Virus record (IMG/VR): IMGVR_UViG_3300044680_000280
Span: 342,735-406,734 of that record
Strand: one strand, 5' to 3'
Length of the DNA stretch: 64,000 nucleotides
Source of the DNA: a virus
Within the stretch, counting starts at the first letter, position 1. The number at the start of each line of letters is the position of its first letter. The position numbers and the translations under genes were made by a program. A model generated the notes under the pieces. That model had not been told where the DNA came from. It saw nothing but the letters and a program-made list of their open reading frames with translations, and did not search any database. Positions 39,161 to 46,801 of this stretch are shown here, piece by piece.

Positions 39161-39424
39161 TTACTCGAGTCCGTCTAAAAGTTCACCGACCCGACTCGGG
39201 TGCACCTCTTCGAGGTGCTTTCGTACTTTGGCGAGAAAAGGCTTCCTAGAGGGAAGGTGCTGGTCGGCCGACCGGGTGATTGAGGCGAAAGCCAGGACGT
39301 GCTCTATGGGTAGGGCGGTGACAGGAAGATCTTGAAGGAGTTCGTCGACCTCGGTGAAAGCCCCGTCGAGAAGAAGAATGTTCACGTCCGCATAAATCAG
39401 GTCGAGCGCATCCTCAAGTTCCAT
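39161..39424 (-). CDS. Small helical protein
   Basis: 87 aa from MELEDAL, four nt after the lipoprotein stop. Acidic, helical, with a basic helix near the end. Co-expressed with the lipoprotein. Confidence 0.7.
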   Translation of the reverse strand: MELEDALDLIYADVNILLLDGAFTEVDELLQDLPVTALPIEHVLAFASITRSADQHLPSRKPFLAKVRKHLEEVHPSRVGELLDGLE

Positions 39425-39428
39425 GGCC

Positions 39429-39791
39429 TTACTCGGTTGGTTTCTTGACCCCAGAGGGTAGTGGTCCGAGAAGATTGGCGCAGCCATCGGCGCTGTAGGT
39501 CTGTCCCTCGATGACCGTCAATACCGTCGTTATGACCGATAGAGACGCCGCACTGACGATGCCCACGGCGAGCGCGTTCTTCGTGGCCGTGTTGGGGAAT
39601 TGGGTTTCCGCTGAGGCCATCGCCCCCTCCGACCCCGTCAGGACGAGTCCCGTGATTAAGGAGGTGTTGTGAACCCCCGCCAGGGTTTGGCATGAGGACA
39701 ACTGAGCCGGGGATGCGGTCGTCGGTCCCTTGGGGACGGCGGCCAAACAGCCCGACAGGAGGAGGAAACCAAGAGCCAGGATCTGTCGCAT
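39429..39791 (-). CDS. Lipoprotein with two hydrophobic segments
   Basis: 120 aa from MRQILAL. Lipobox LLLSGC (Cys15) after a short signal. Later a long uncharged region (NALAVGIVSAASLSVITTVL) that may be a membrane helix, and two cysteines that could pair. A TATATG element about 17 nt upstream may be the -10. Confidence 0.72.
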   Translation of the reverse strand: MRQILALGFLLLSGCLAAVPKGPTTASPAQLSSCQTLAGVHNTSLITGLVLTGSEGAMASAETQFPNTATKNALAVGIVSAASLSVITTVLTVIEGQTYSADGCANLLGPLPSGVKKPTE

Positions 39792-39834
39792 GCCTAGGGC
39801 TCCATATAAGTGAAATTTGGTGTAGACTAAAGTA

Positions 39835-40386
39835 GTGCCGACTTTCATCGTTCGCATTCCTGTGTCGGTTCATGATCCGTCCGTACAGGATCTGGAGGAA
39901 CGAGACCCGATGGGGAGGATAATACGAGACCCCGGGTACCACACTCGATTGGAAGTGGCGGTTGAGTGCGCGAACGAAAGGGAAGCGGTCGCCGTCCTAG
40001 CCTCGGAGCTGTCCAACGCAGGAATAGGGGCATTTCGTCGTCAAGAACAACCGATGGGATGCGCTTTTCGATTGAGGGTACAGAGAGATCTCGCTCCGTA
40101 CTTGAATGTGCCGAGTGAAGGCGAGTACCTAGGTCGTCGGCACATCATGCATGCGGGTACCATCGGTCAACTGGTGAGGCTTCACGACGGCTATTTCACC
40201 ATTCGAATCCATTTCAGCGAAGGCACTCTACTTTGGAAGGATTTCGAATTCAGTTTGAGCGAAATGGCCACACTCTGGGAACAAGTCAGTCCCCCGACAT
40301 TTCAGAATCAACAGGGATCGGAAGGGGCAAAGCCTTCGAAGGATAGACGGACCCTGTACCAACACATCATGGAAGAGGGTGATTAG
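39835..40386 (+). CDS. W-tag protein, leaderless GTG
   Basis: 183 aa. TGGTGTA box 39818-39824; TAGACT and six nt to GTG. Alpha/beta body (LEVAVECANEREAVAVLASE) and beta C-terminal part. The last 12 residues are a W-tag (RRTLYQHIMEEGD) after a polar linker (GSEGAKPSKD). Convergent overlap of four nt with the next gene. Confidence 0.8.
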   Translation: MPTFIVRIPVSVHDPSVQDLEERDPMGRIIRDPGYHTRLEVAVECANEREAVAVLASELSNAGIGAFRRQEQPMGCAFRLRVQRDLAPYLNVPSEGEYLGRRHIMHAGTIGQLVRLHDGYFTIRIHFSEGTLLWKDFEFSLSEMATLWEQVSPPTFQNQQGSEGAKPSKDRRTLYQHIMEEGD

Positions 40387-40622
40387 TCCAGTCGGTCCCG
40401 ATAAACAGGATCCGTGTGGGTGGGTTGTCGCAACTTGAGGGGCCACGCCTCCATCTCGTCGCACTCGTCACATATCCAAGTGCCGTTCGACCGCTTTTTG
40501 AAGCCCATGTTGATCGCGTTTTGTTCGGCTCCTAAAGGTTCGTTCCAATCGTCGGCCGTTGACGTGTTGCAGCTAGGGGCGTCACAGCTAATCCACCAAT
40601 GCGTACGGTCGTGCAGTCCCAT
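40383..40622 (-). CDS. Zinc-ribbon mini-protein
   Basis: 79 aa from MGLHDR, one base after the upstream stop (TGATATG). CDAPSC near residue 13 and CDEC near residue 52 flank a short helix and WICDEC strand, a classical two-pair zinc ribbon. Paired with the W-tag protein upstream on one message. Confidence 0.78.
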   Translation of the reverse strand: MGLHDRTHWWISCDAPSCNTSTADDWNEPLGAEQNAINMGFKKRSNGTWICDECDEMEAWPLKLRQPTHTDPVYRDRLD

Positions 40623-40623
40623 A

Positions 40624-41217
40624 TCAGTCCTCCTCAAGCATGAGTCGTTCGTAAGAGCTCGTTCTGGGGGCGGTTGAGACCGGGTACTCGTCATCAAATT
40701 CTGGGGGTACGGATGTCCAAATCAAGTCCCCGCGGCCCACGGAACCAAGGGATTCGGCAATTTCTGAGTCGGTTGAGGGTCGAAAGTTACTGACAAGAGC
40801 CAGGACGTTGACCTCAAGGAACTCCGACGGCACCCCTAAGTCGTCAATCTCATTCATCGGGGCGGGGTTCAGATGGGCAAGATGACCGTTGTAGTGGTCG
40901 ATTCTCCATGCAAGAGGGTTAGGGAGTTGGATATTACTAACCCAACTGAACAGTTCAATCCACCGTAATGCTTCAGCTCTACCTAGGTAATGGAAAGCCG
41001 AGTATTCCGCTGTCAGGGCCGCAATAGGAATCCACCAATGATCGAATGGTTCCGAGTGTAACGTCACAAGGTGAGCCTGACCGTTCCGAACTTCCACGAC
41101 CTGAACCGTGTGCCCAGTACCCGCGAAGTTTTCCTCAATGGTCGCCAGGGTGAAATACATCCACCGAGTTCCGTTGAAGTCGCAGTCTGCCGTATTTGGA
41201 AGAGCAGGTCTGGGCAT
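40624..41217 (-). CDS. W-tag protein
   Basis: 197 aa. Beta-rich first half (VQVVEVRNGQAHLVTL), Trp rich middle. Ends with the W-tag RTSSYERLMLEED. Class I box 41229-41235; TAGACT, 7 nt. Confidence 0.8.
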   Translation of the reverse strand: MPRPALPNTADCDFNGTRWMYFTLATIEENFAGTGHTVQVVEVRNGQAHLVTLHSEPFDHWWIPIAALTAEYSAFHYLGRAEALRWIELFSWVSNIQLPNPLAWRIDHYNGHLAHLNPAPMNEIDDLGVPSEFLEVNVLALVSNFRPSTDSEIAESLGSVGRGDLIWTSVPPEFDDEYPVSTAPRTSSYERLMLEED

Positions 41218-41227
41218 GGTGTTAAGT

Positions 41228-42043
41228 CTACACCGGACGCTTCGGCGGGACTTCTTTCAAAGCGGTTAGAACGCCATACCGCTCGAGGTCCTTCAACTCT
41301 CGATCCTCCGGTTTCCGAAAAACCCATAGATAGCTGTGTCGTTTGCGGGCATGCTGCTGAACCACGTGTTGGACCACCGGGTCCTTGTTCTGGACGAGCA
41401 CAAATAAGTCCTTCGCGTAAAGTCCCATATTGAGGGCGTCCCTCATGACTTCTACATGCGACCAGCGATTAAAAGAACTCTCCACCTCATCCTGACACTT
41501 GACCCATATTAGCCCCCCTTTTTTGACGAACCGCTTAGCCTCAAGCATTCCGTCTCGATAGAGCTCGATGATATCGTTGTGGTACATACCTCGAGTTGTT
41601 TCGCTGTTCTGGTAGTTTGCGTTGACGATCATCTGCCCCGGGTTGTGGGCGTACGGGGGGTCCAAGACGGCGACGTCGAAGGAGTCATCCGGATACTTGT
41701 CCCGGGGAAGGCTACGGAAGTCGTACGGGGCATCGGGGCACGTGATGATGTCCGATTTGTGAAAATCGTACCGTCGAAGGTGTATGCCTCTCCAGAAGAC
41801 ACCCTTGCCCCAGGTCACGTCAGCGACCTTGCTCCCATTGGGCAAGTACATACGGCAAACCTCTTTGACCAAGGCGCTATTGTTTTGGGCGACGTACGCA
41901 CTGTAGACGGGACGGTTGAAGTCGAGGGGCTCGTCCTCCGCACCGCCTAAATTGGCATCGTCAAGGCGCTCACACTCTTCGGCTTCGTTGAGGGTCCCGA
42001 ATGTCTCACCGCAAATATCACAAGCGAAGAAGGGGGTGGGCAT
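41228..42043 (-). CDS. DNA methyltransferase (N4/N6 type)
   Basis: 271 aa. Motif IV DPPY in VAVLDPPYAHNPG (about residue 121) marks an amino-methyltransferase of DNA. VADVTWGKGVFWRG (about residue 72) is the AdoMet-binding motif I, and GGLIWVKCQDE is a late strand. The N-terminus has CDICGETFGTLNEAEECE, a zinc finger. No restriction gene is adjacent, so probably an orphan enzyme for self-marking. Box AGGTGTA 42055-42061. Confidence 0.85.
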   Translation of the reverse strand: MPTPFFACDICGETFGTLNEAEECERLDDANLGGAEDEPLDFNRPVYSAYVAQNNSALVKEVCRMYLPNGSKVADVTWGKGVFWRGIHLRRYDFHKSDIITCPDAPYDFRSLPRDKYPDDSFDVAVLDPPYAHNPGQMIVNANYQNSETTRGMYHNDIIELYRDGMLEAKRFVKKGGLIWVKCQDEVESSFNRWSHVEVMRDALNMGLYAKDLFVLVQNKDPVVQHVVQQHARKRHSYLWVFRKPEDRELKDLERYGVLTALKEVPPKRPV

Positions 42044-42063
42044 AGCCGCCCCCTTACACCTAT

Positions 42064-43224
42064 TTAGAGTTGGATCTCGGTCAAAATGGTTGAAAGATTC
42101 TTACAACCCCTGATGCATAGCGCGTAGTCAAGGAAGAGTCCCTCCCTCTCGTTGCCATCGCCCTCGTGGATGTAACCAAAATCGTTCCGATCCCGGCTAG
42201 GGGTATCGAACACGGACCACTTTCTTATTAGGTTGGCCCACCAGAGATCATTTACGTCCTCGTACAGCGTAAATGGGTGCTGGTGACACTTCAGTGACGG
42301 ATCGAAAAGAATCATACCCATGACGGTCGTCATGCCGACATGTTCCTCGGGAACCCATAGACTGGTCGGAGAGGAATACAAGAAGCAGTTTTTGACATAA
42401 CGGTGTAAACCGCTAAAGTCCCTAACTCCAGTTTCCTCGGTATACGTAGAGGCAAGCTTTTCTAAGGAGTTTTCGTTCCCACGTAGAAAGAGCAGGCATA
42501 AGCAAGCAAGCTCCTGGAAGAAGCTATTCGTCGCTTCTCGAAACCCCTTGTGCTTTGCAAAGGGTTTACCTAAGGTGTACCCTCTTTGATACAGCTCCTG
42601 TACGAACCATTTCAGACCGTGGTCTTGCAGAACCCGGTTCTGCAAATTTCCGTATTGGTCAAGGAGCATCCTGTACTCCTCGGATACTCCAATAGAGCTT
42701 CCGTCTTTTAGCACTTCGAATGTGACACGAGTGAGGCTAGAGGCATTGACTAGGGACGGAGGTGAGCCGCCTAAGCCCTTGAGGGAGTACCCGTGTTTGA
42801 CATCCTTTCTCACTTCTATTTTCAGGTCTACTTTGGTTGTGTTTGGGGCAGCCCCATGGGGTATTCTGAGTTTTGAGGACACTTCGATTGCATCTTTGTT
42901 TGGGCGCCGGGCCGCTGCCTTTATCGAGCGTATGTGCGACTCGAGGAGCTCGTTTAGGCTTAGTTGAGCGTACTTCGGAGTCCCAGGATATCGGTCAAAT
43001 CTCGGGAACTCTTTATTGCCGACCCACAGAGCCTCATATTCGATGTTCATCTTTTTTGTGGCACTGTAGATGGGCTGACCCAACGCAATGTGATTGCGGG
43101 CGATCATTTCCGCCATCTCCCCAAGGTTGGGCCCATTTCGATGGACTTCTGGCGGATCCGACGGGAGTTTAAGCCCTAGAGCTTGCTGGTAATCCTCGTC
43201 GTCGCACTCGTACTCTTCAAACAT
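42064..43224 (-). CDS. Large hypothetical protein, AT-rich
   Basis: 386 aa from MFEEYE, class I box 43234-43240 (TAACCC, five nt). Mixed alpha/beta, no cysteine pairs, no recognised motif. Lower GC than most of the window, like the 26283-27356 gene, which suggests separate acquisition. Lies between the methyltransferase and small zinc genes. Confidence 0.75.
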   Translation of the reverse strand: MFEEYECDDEDYQQALGLKLPSDPPEVHRNGPNLGEMAEMIARNHIALGQPIYSATKKMNIEYEALWVGNKEFPRFDRYPGTPKYAQLSLNELLESHIRSIKAAARRPNKDAIEVSSKLRIPHGAAPNTTKVDLKIEVRKDVKHGYSLKGLGGSPPSLVNASSLTRVTFEVLKDGSSIGVSEEYRMLLDQYGNLQNRVLQDHGLKWFVQELYQRGYTLGKPFAKHKGFREATNSFFQELACLCLLFLRGNENSLEKLASTYTEETGVRDFSGLHRYVKNCFLYSSPTSLWVPEEHVGMTTVMGMILFDPSLKCHQHPFTLYEDVNDLWWANLIRKWSVFDTPSRDRNDFGYIHEGDGNEREGLFLDYALCIRGCKNLSTILTEIQL

Positions 43225-43243
43225 ACGATGGGTTACACCGACG

Positions 43244-43564
43244 TCAGAAGCCACTTCCCGGGCAAATGTCTGGGGGGAACCCGTGCTCGAAAAGCCATTC
43301 GACGTCGACGCCCTTTTGGTACGGGCTGTCGAGCGAGGAGAACTGTCCTGACCAAGAGAACCGTCTCAGGGTTCCCGTGTATCGGTCGAACCCCGGTTGA
43401 TGGATCGAGGCAAGGCCGAGGACTTTGGAGCCCCACGCGCGCGCCGTGGGTTGGCTACATGCCGTACAGATGAACACCCAAGCGCTCCCGTTCGCTCGAG
43501 ACTCGAGGCAGGGCGACATTTTGGGGTGGAGAGAACAACGCGGAACGTTTCTGACGGGGGTCAT
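43244..43564 (-). CDS. Zinc-type small protein
   Basis: 106 aa. CSLHPKMSPC near residue 10 and CTAC near residue 33 make one zinc site. The C-terminal half is aromatic and has no pattern. Box tacacca 43576-43582; TAAAGT, 7 nt. Confidence 0.72.
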   Translation of the reverse strand: MTPVRNVPRCSLHPKMSPCLESRANGSAWVFICTACSQPTARAWGSKVLGLASIHQPGFDRYTGTLRRFSWSGQFSSLDSPYQKGVDVEWLFEHGFPPDICPGSGF

Positions 43565-43569
43565 TCCCC

Positions 43570-44067
43570 CTACTTTACACCAGATTCACCTTCCGTACCG
43601 TCCGACTGAAGGAAGTTTTGAGCAACGTAGTACCCGTCAGGCAGTTCGCTCCAAACGTCATCGGTTTTGACCCGCAGGATCCGCCACACGGGGCGACCCC
43701 CGGGCGTGAAATGAACTCGACCCTCGAGCTCTAATTGAACTCCGGGCATAAATGGTCGGTTCAGAATGCGCACGGGGCGGAGCAGCACGCGAGTGGTTGT
43801 CGGCACGGGACTCCTTGATGCCGACTGAATTTGAATCGCGATTCCCGCAACGTACGCCGCCTTGGTGATGGTTTCGAACGGCTGCACGGGGTCACCCTTA
43901 TCATTGCGGTACCACGTGCCGTTCAGGGAAATCCTGAACATGCGCTTTTGCTGGTGGTGGACGGGCAGGATTTCCCAAATGTTATCCCCGCATTCGTACC
44001 TCCATTTGTCTACACCTGTGCTCCGCCAAGGGCGGTCGCCGCGGTGTCCCCCTGTGTTGTTGCTCAT
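43570..44067 (-). CDS. Hypothetical protein
   Basis: 165 aa from MSNNTG. Class II promoter (TTGAAC-17-TGTACT, six nt), leaderless. Beta-rich, with WRYECGDNIWEIL and DDVWSELPDGYYVAQNF; the last resembles the VEDGYYLVVRNV strand of the 44681 protein. Confidence 0.75.
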   Translation of the reverse strand: MSNNTGGHRGDRPWRSTGVDKWRYECGDNIWEILPVHHQQKRMFRISLNGTWYRNDKGDPVQPFETITKAAYVAGIAIQIQSASRSPVPTTTRVLLRPVRILNRPFMPGVQLELEGRVHFTPGGRPVWRILRVKTDDVWSELPDGYYVAQNFLQSDGTEGESGVK

Positions 44068-44073
44068 GACCGA

Positions 44074-44102
44074 AGTACAACCGGCCCCCCAACATGGTTC
44101 AA
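44074..44102 (-). promoter_or_regulatory. Class II promoter, leaderless
   Basis: Plus-strand gttcaa 44097-44102 and agtaca 44074-44079 with 17 nt between, six nt from the ATG at 44067. Confidence 0.7.
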
Positions 44103-44175
44103 GTATTTCACGCAATTTTTTCAATTCGACGGGCTGGCCGGGGCTTTTTGTCAAAACCCGGTGAATAACCCTTGA

Positions 44176-44197
44176 CGTCCCCATTGAGGGGTGATTG
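44176..44197. repeat. 22-bp inverted-repeat copy
   Basis: Exact inverted copy of 9293-9314. It contains TTGAGG and sits 17 nt ahead of the 44214 ATG, so it may be part of that gene's promoter. Confidence 0.6.
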
Positions 44198-44213
44198 AAG
44201 AACGCATACACCC

Positions 44214-44480
44214 ATGAACCAATTCGACCCGACCCTGATTCTCACCTGGAAAACCATGATCAACGTCGCAAAGAACGTGCCGGGGATACCATTGAGGCTC
44301 GTACGGGATATGTCCGACCGAATCGACGAACTCCTAGCGGTTCCAGACTCGGAGTTCCTCGAACAAGTCCGAGCTTTCGAGGCTGTCGTCGACGCTCGAA
44401 GAAACTTGAGCCGCGCGCTTTTTTGCTCGTACGACGCCGTTCCCGTTCCCGTTCCCGTTCGCCCGGCTACGCTGGGCTAG
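44214..44480 (+). CDS. Small helical protein with (VP)n tail
   Basis: 88 aa, helical (FLEQVRAFEAVVDARRNLSR), ending in VPVPVPVRP, encoded by the GTTCCC hexamer repeat. Overlaps the convergent 44334 gene by 147 nt. No clear class I or II signal; TTGAGG-17-TACACC precedes. Confidence 0.55.
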   Translation: MNQFDPTLILTWKTMINVAKNVPGIPLRLVRDMSDRIDELLAVPDSEFLEQVRAFEAVVDARRNLSRALFCSYDAVPVPVPVRPATLG

Positions 44481-44585
44481 ATCAAACGGGACGAGGCGTG
44501 AGCATCGGTAATGGACGAGGTCACCCGTTGCAGTCTGAGACACGTCCTTCACGACCGGTTTCCTGCATACCACACATGTTGACAT
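44334..44585 (-). CDS. Zinc-type small protein with (NG)n linker
   Basis: 83 aa from MSTCVVC. CVVC then HYRC (CxxC ... HxxC) is a good zinc site. The same GTTCCC repeat read backwards gives NGNGNGNG, then a basic patch and an acidic end. GGTGGGGGAG abuts the ATG. One of this gene and 44214 may owe its 3' end to repeat growth. Confidence 0.6.
   Translation of the reverse strand: MSTCVVCRKPVVKDVSQTATGDLVHYRCSRLVPFDLAQRSRANGNGNGNGVVRAKKRAAQVSSSVDDSLESSDLFEELRVWNR
44439..44460. repeat. GTTCCC tandem repeat
   Basis: 3.7 copies of the hexamer GTTCCC inside two overlapping convergent genes. Hexamer steps keep both frames open while changing protein length. Confidence 0.75.
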
Positions 44586-44680
44586 CTCCCCCACCTCGGA
44601 GCTGAAGCTTTGGCATGATCTAGCCCAGCAGTCAACAATCGTTTTCACTGGGCTTGTCAAGGAGTTGGCGCCGATGCTAA

Positions 44681-44932
44681 TCAGTTCGGGCTAATGCCAG
44701 TGCTGACGGTCGCAGACTTCCCCAGGTTCCGTTCTCGCTCGATCTCAATGGAGAATAGCGCCGCCCATTGTGCGGGCGTCAGGTGGTCGAGGACCTGAGT
44801 GACATTTCGGACAACGAGGTAGTACCCGTCCTCAACCTGCTCGTCGGACAGATCAACACTCTGACCGTCGGCAATGAGATACGTGGCCACAATCGCATAC
44901 GAACCGTTCTTCCTCAAAATGACGACTTGCAC
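44681..44932 (-). CDS. Hypothetical protein
   Basis: 83 aa from GTG, behind AAGGAG with a four-nt spacer. Beta-rich (VQVVILRKNGSYAIVATYLI). Preceded by an overlapping 32-codon frame that carries the class I promoter, so translation may be coupled to it. Confidence 0.65.
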   Translation of the reverse strand: MQVVILRKNGSYAIVATYLIADGQSVDLSDEQVEDGYYLVVRNVTQVLDHLTPAQWAALFSIEIERERNLGKSATVSTGISPN

Positions 44933-45012
44933 ATTGCTCCTTGCAGATGTTGCAGATGGACGGACTGCACCACGAAAGATTGAAAGTTGGGGTGGGGGGT
45001 AAATACTCCCAC
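44914..45012 (-). CDS. Leaderless upstream ORF (32 aa)
   Basis: Class I box 45023-45029, TACTAT, six nt, GTG: a perfect leaderless start, but only 32 codons, ending 19 nt inside the next gene. It contains the ribosome site of that gene, as expected for a regulatory upstream ORF. Confidence 0.5.
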   Translation of the reverse strand: MGVFTPHPNFQSFVVQSVHLQHLQGAMCKSSF

Positions 45013-45041
45013 TGTGGAATAGTACACCGAGCCGAAACAAT

Positions 45042-45269
45042 TCAGTCAGGTATTTGGAAGTTATTTGGATGTATGCACCGGCTTACCAGCCGGTCAAACC
45101 CGTCGAACTGTAGCCTTTCGCCACTATGCATGAGTTTACGTGACACATTTGATCCCACCTTCTGAAAATTCCAGCCGTACGGGTGAGTTACGGCGGAGCT
45201 GGATAAAAATGGGCTCGGGGAGACCATGGTCAAGGGGTGCACGCCTTGTGGGAAAACCGTGTGAAACAA
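45042..45269 (-). CDS. Possible small protein, start unclear
   Basis: 75 aa if TTG 45269 is used. A class I box lies at 45283-45289 and GAAGGAG follows it, yet no ATG is in range before 45230. The later half (YGWNFQKVGSNVSRKL) reads as protein. A perfect ACCGGCT-TACC-AGCCGGT hairpin (45077-45094) lies within it. Confidence 0.45.
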   Translation of the reverse strand: MFHTVFPQGVHPLTMVSPSPFLSSSAVTHPYGWNFQKVGSNVSRKLMHSGERLQFDGFDRLVSRCIHPNNFQIPD

Positions 45270-45491
45270 AACTCCTTCAAGATACACCGATTCGTAACAA
45301 AACCAGCCATTTTATTTCGCAAAATGCAGAGGCCGTCTGCAAAAAACCCCCTCTGAACACCGTGGCAGTAGTGTAATGGTTTCCGATACTTGCGACCATC
45401 CGTACCGAACGGTACAGGTGGCCCCGGTCTTGCACCTCTTACGCGGCGACACGGGAAACCACCCAATCAAACAAGTAGAGAGACATTCCAA
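45270..45491 (+). other. Leader region of the EVE-like gene
   Basis: No gene on the plus strand. AGTGTAATGG at 45370-45379 is a weak class I-like signal. The leader then has a GTACC-GAAC-GGTAC hairpin (45402-45415). A GCAGA/TCTGC hairpin lies near 45324-45345. The 45366-45440 stretch looked like a tRNA D-arm at first but does not fold as a tRNA. Confidence 0.35.
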
Positions 45492-46058
45492 ATGAGCATC
45501 AACGATCAGACTGCGGTTCACGAGATTTCCGAGCACGAGGCCACCTTCACGAAGATTTTGGCTCGCCAACGTCGAAGTCATGGTCGGGCACGGTCGAAAA
45601 ACTGGGCGAACTCTTCTTTGCCCGACTCACAACCGTACATCCTCGTAGGCAGCCCCGTCAATAATATCGTCGCCCTCAAGAAAGCGACGTGGGGCTGCAA
45701 CCGCGAAATGACTTACAAAAACGGTGACCCATTTCTCTGGTACGAGTCGGCCGAACGAGCCGAAAACGGCGATCACAAGGGCGGCGGACGCGGCATCTTC
45801 GCCGTGGGCGAGTTTACCAGTGATGTCTTCGAGAGCCGCGCGAAGCTCTGGCCAGACGGCCTCTACCCGTACCGCGTTGGGATCCGCATCGTCCGCCTCC
45901 TCGAGAGCACCGTGGACATGGCAGCCTTGAAGGAGACCCTGGCCCCCGACGCGGGCGTCAACTGGCGGTTCGTTCGCCGCGACCGTCAACTGAGCGACGA
46001 GGAGTGGACCGCCCTCAAGCCGATCCTTGCCCGTATGGTCAACAGCTCGAAGAACTGA
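45492..46058 (+). CDS. EVE/PUA-like domain protein
   Basis: 188 aa. QPYILVGSPVNNIVALKKAT, WGCN, then RGIFAVGEFTSDVF and GLYPYRVGIRIVRLLE follow the strand order of EVE (PUA-like) domains, which bind modified bases in DNA or RNA. In phages and defence islands these read methylated or hydroxymethylated DNA. A helical ending (DEEWTALKPILARM). A basic N-terminal 40 residues precede it. Fold assignment by pattern only. Confidence 0.65.
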   Translation: MSINDQTAVHEISEHEATFTKILARQRRSHGRARSKNWANSSLPDSQPYILVGSPVNNIVALKKATWGCNREMTYKNGDPFLWYESAERAENGDHKGGGRGIFAVGEFTSDVFESRAKLWPDGLYPYRVGIRIVRLLESTVDMAALKETLAPDAGVNWRFVRRDRQLSDEEWTALKPILARMVNSSKN

Positions 46059-46074
46059 GCCATTATTACCGGGC

Positions 46075-46776
46075 TTAGCGCTTCACCATCTTGTCGAGCT
46101 CTGCAAGAACCTCGTCGCTGGTAGCGAGAGCATCGCCGCTACCTCTGAGGATCTCGGTCATGCGAGCGTACAGCTTGGGACACGAGCCGGACGGAAGCTC
46201 CTCCTCATATAGCTTCTCGAGCTCGTCCCACGCCTCGGCCAATCCCGCCCACTCCGAGTTCGACCTCATCTCTCCGATGCGATCACGCCAGCCGGGAATC
46301 GCCTCCAACAAGCGGTGACACCGCCCGAAGTCGTCGGGATCCCTCGGAACCGTGTTCTTCTCTGTTGGCGCTATCCCCTCCCTTAGTTGTCGCCAAATCG
46401 CCTTCGATGAGCGACCCGTGTCGGGTCCGTTCCACCACCGCTCGGGATCCCCCTTGTAGTCAAGTCTCGGACACGCTTTGGGCTCGTGCCCGAACCTTAG
46501 GCAGTGAAAGCACGAGAGTCCCAACGCCTTGATCAGGCGGCACTTCTTGTGCTCCTTGTCGAATGCCTTACTAATCGCGGTGAAGACGTTCATTGAGACG
46601 GGCAGTGTCGGCTGGTAAGTCTCCCCGCACCTTCGGCAGAAAAGTGTGCCATTTGCGAGAAATCGCACATGACTTTCCTTCTTTTTCGGGCTCGGTTTGC
46701 TGGAGTTCGGAATCATGACCACTTGCACACTTTGAGCGATGCCCGGTATTGAGCTCACCTGCATTAGCATACCCAT
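46075..46776 (-). CDS. Zinc-finger protein with FGRC-HRLL domain
   Basis: 233 aa. Class I box 46787-46793 (TATGAG, six nt) fixes MGMLMQV. CRRCGE ... H-K-K-C (about 50-78) is a CxxC/HxxxC zinc finger, and CFHCLRFGHEPKACP is a second, knuckle-like. C-terminal DPDDFGRCHRLLEAIPGWRD ... WAGLAEAWDELEKLY is a pattern I know from phage proteins of unknown role. IWRQL in the middle only vaguely recalls the W-tag. Confidence 0.78.
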   Translation of the reverse strand: MGMLMQVSSIPGIAQSVQVVMIPNSSKPSPKKKESHVRFLANGTLFCRRCGETYQPTLPVSMNVFTAISKAFDKEHKKCRLIKALGLSCFHCLRFGHEPKACPRLDYKGDPERWWNGPDTGRSSKAIWRQLREGIAPTEKNTVPRDPDDFGRCHRLLEAIPGWRDRIGEMRSNSEWAGLAEAWDELEKLYEEELPSGSCPKLYARMTEILRGSGDALATSDEVLAELDKMVKR

Positions 46777-46801
46777 AGGGTACTCATACACCGACTAGGG
46801 G

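Noticed and set aside
45366-45440. tRNA-like stretch GGCAGTAGTGTAATGG
   Set aside because: It resembles a D-arm, but no acceptor stem, no TTC arm and no seven-base anticodon loop can be formed; the GTACC/GGTAC hairpin is the only real stem.
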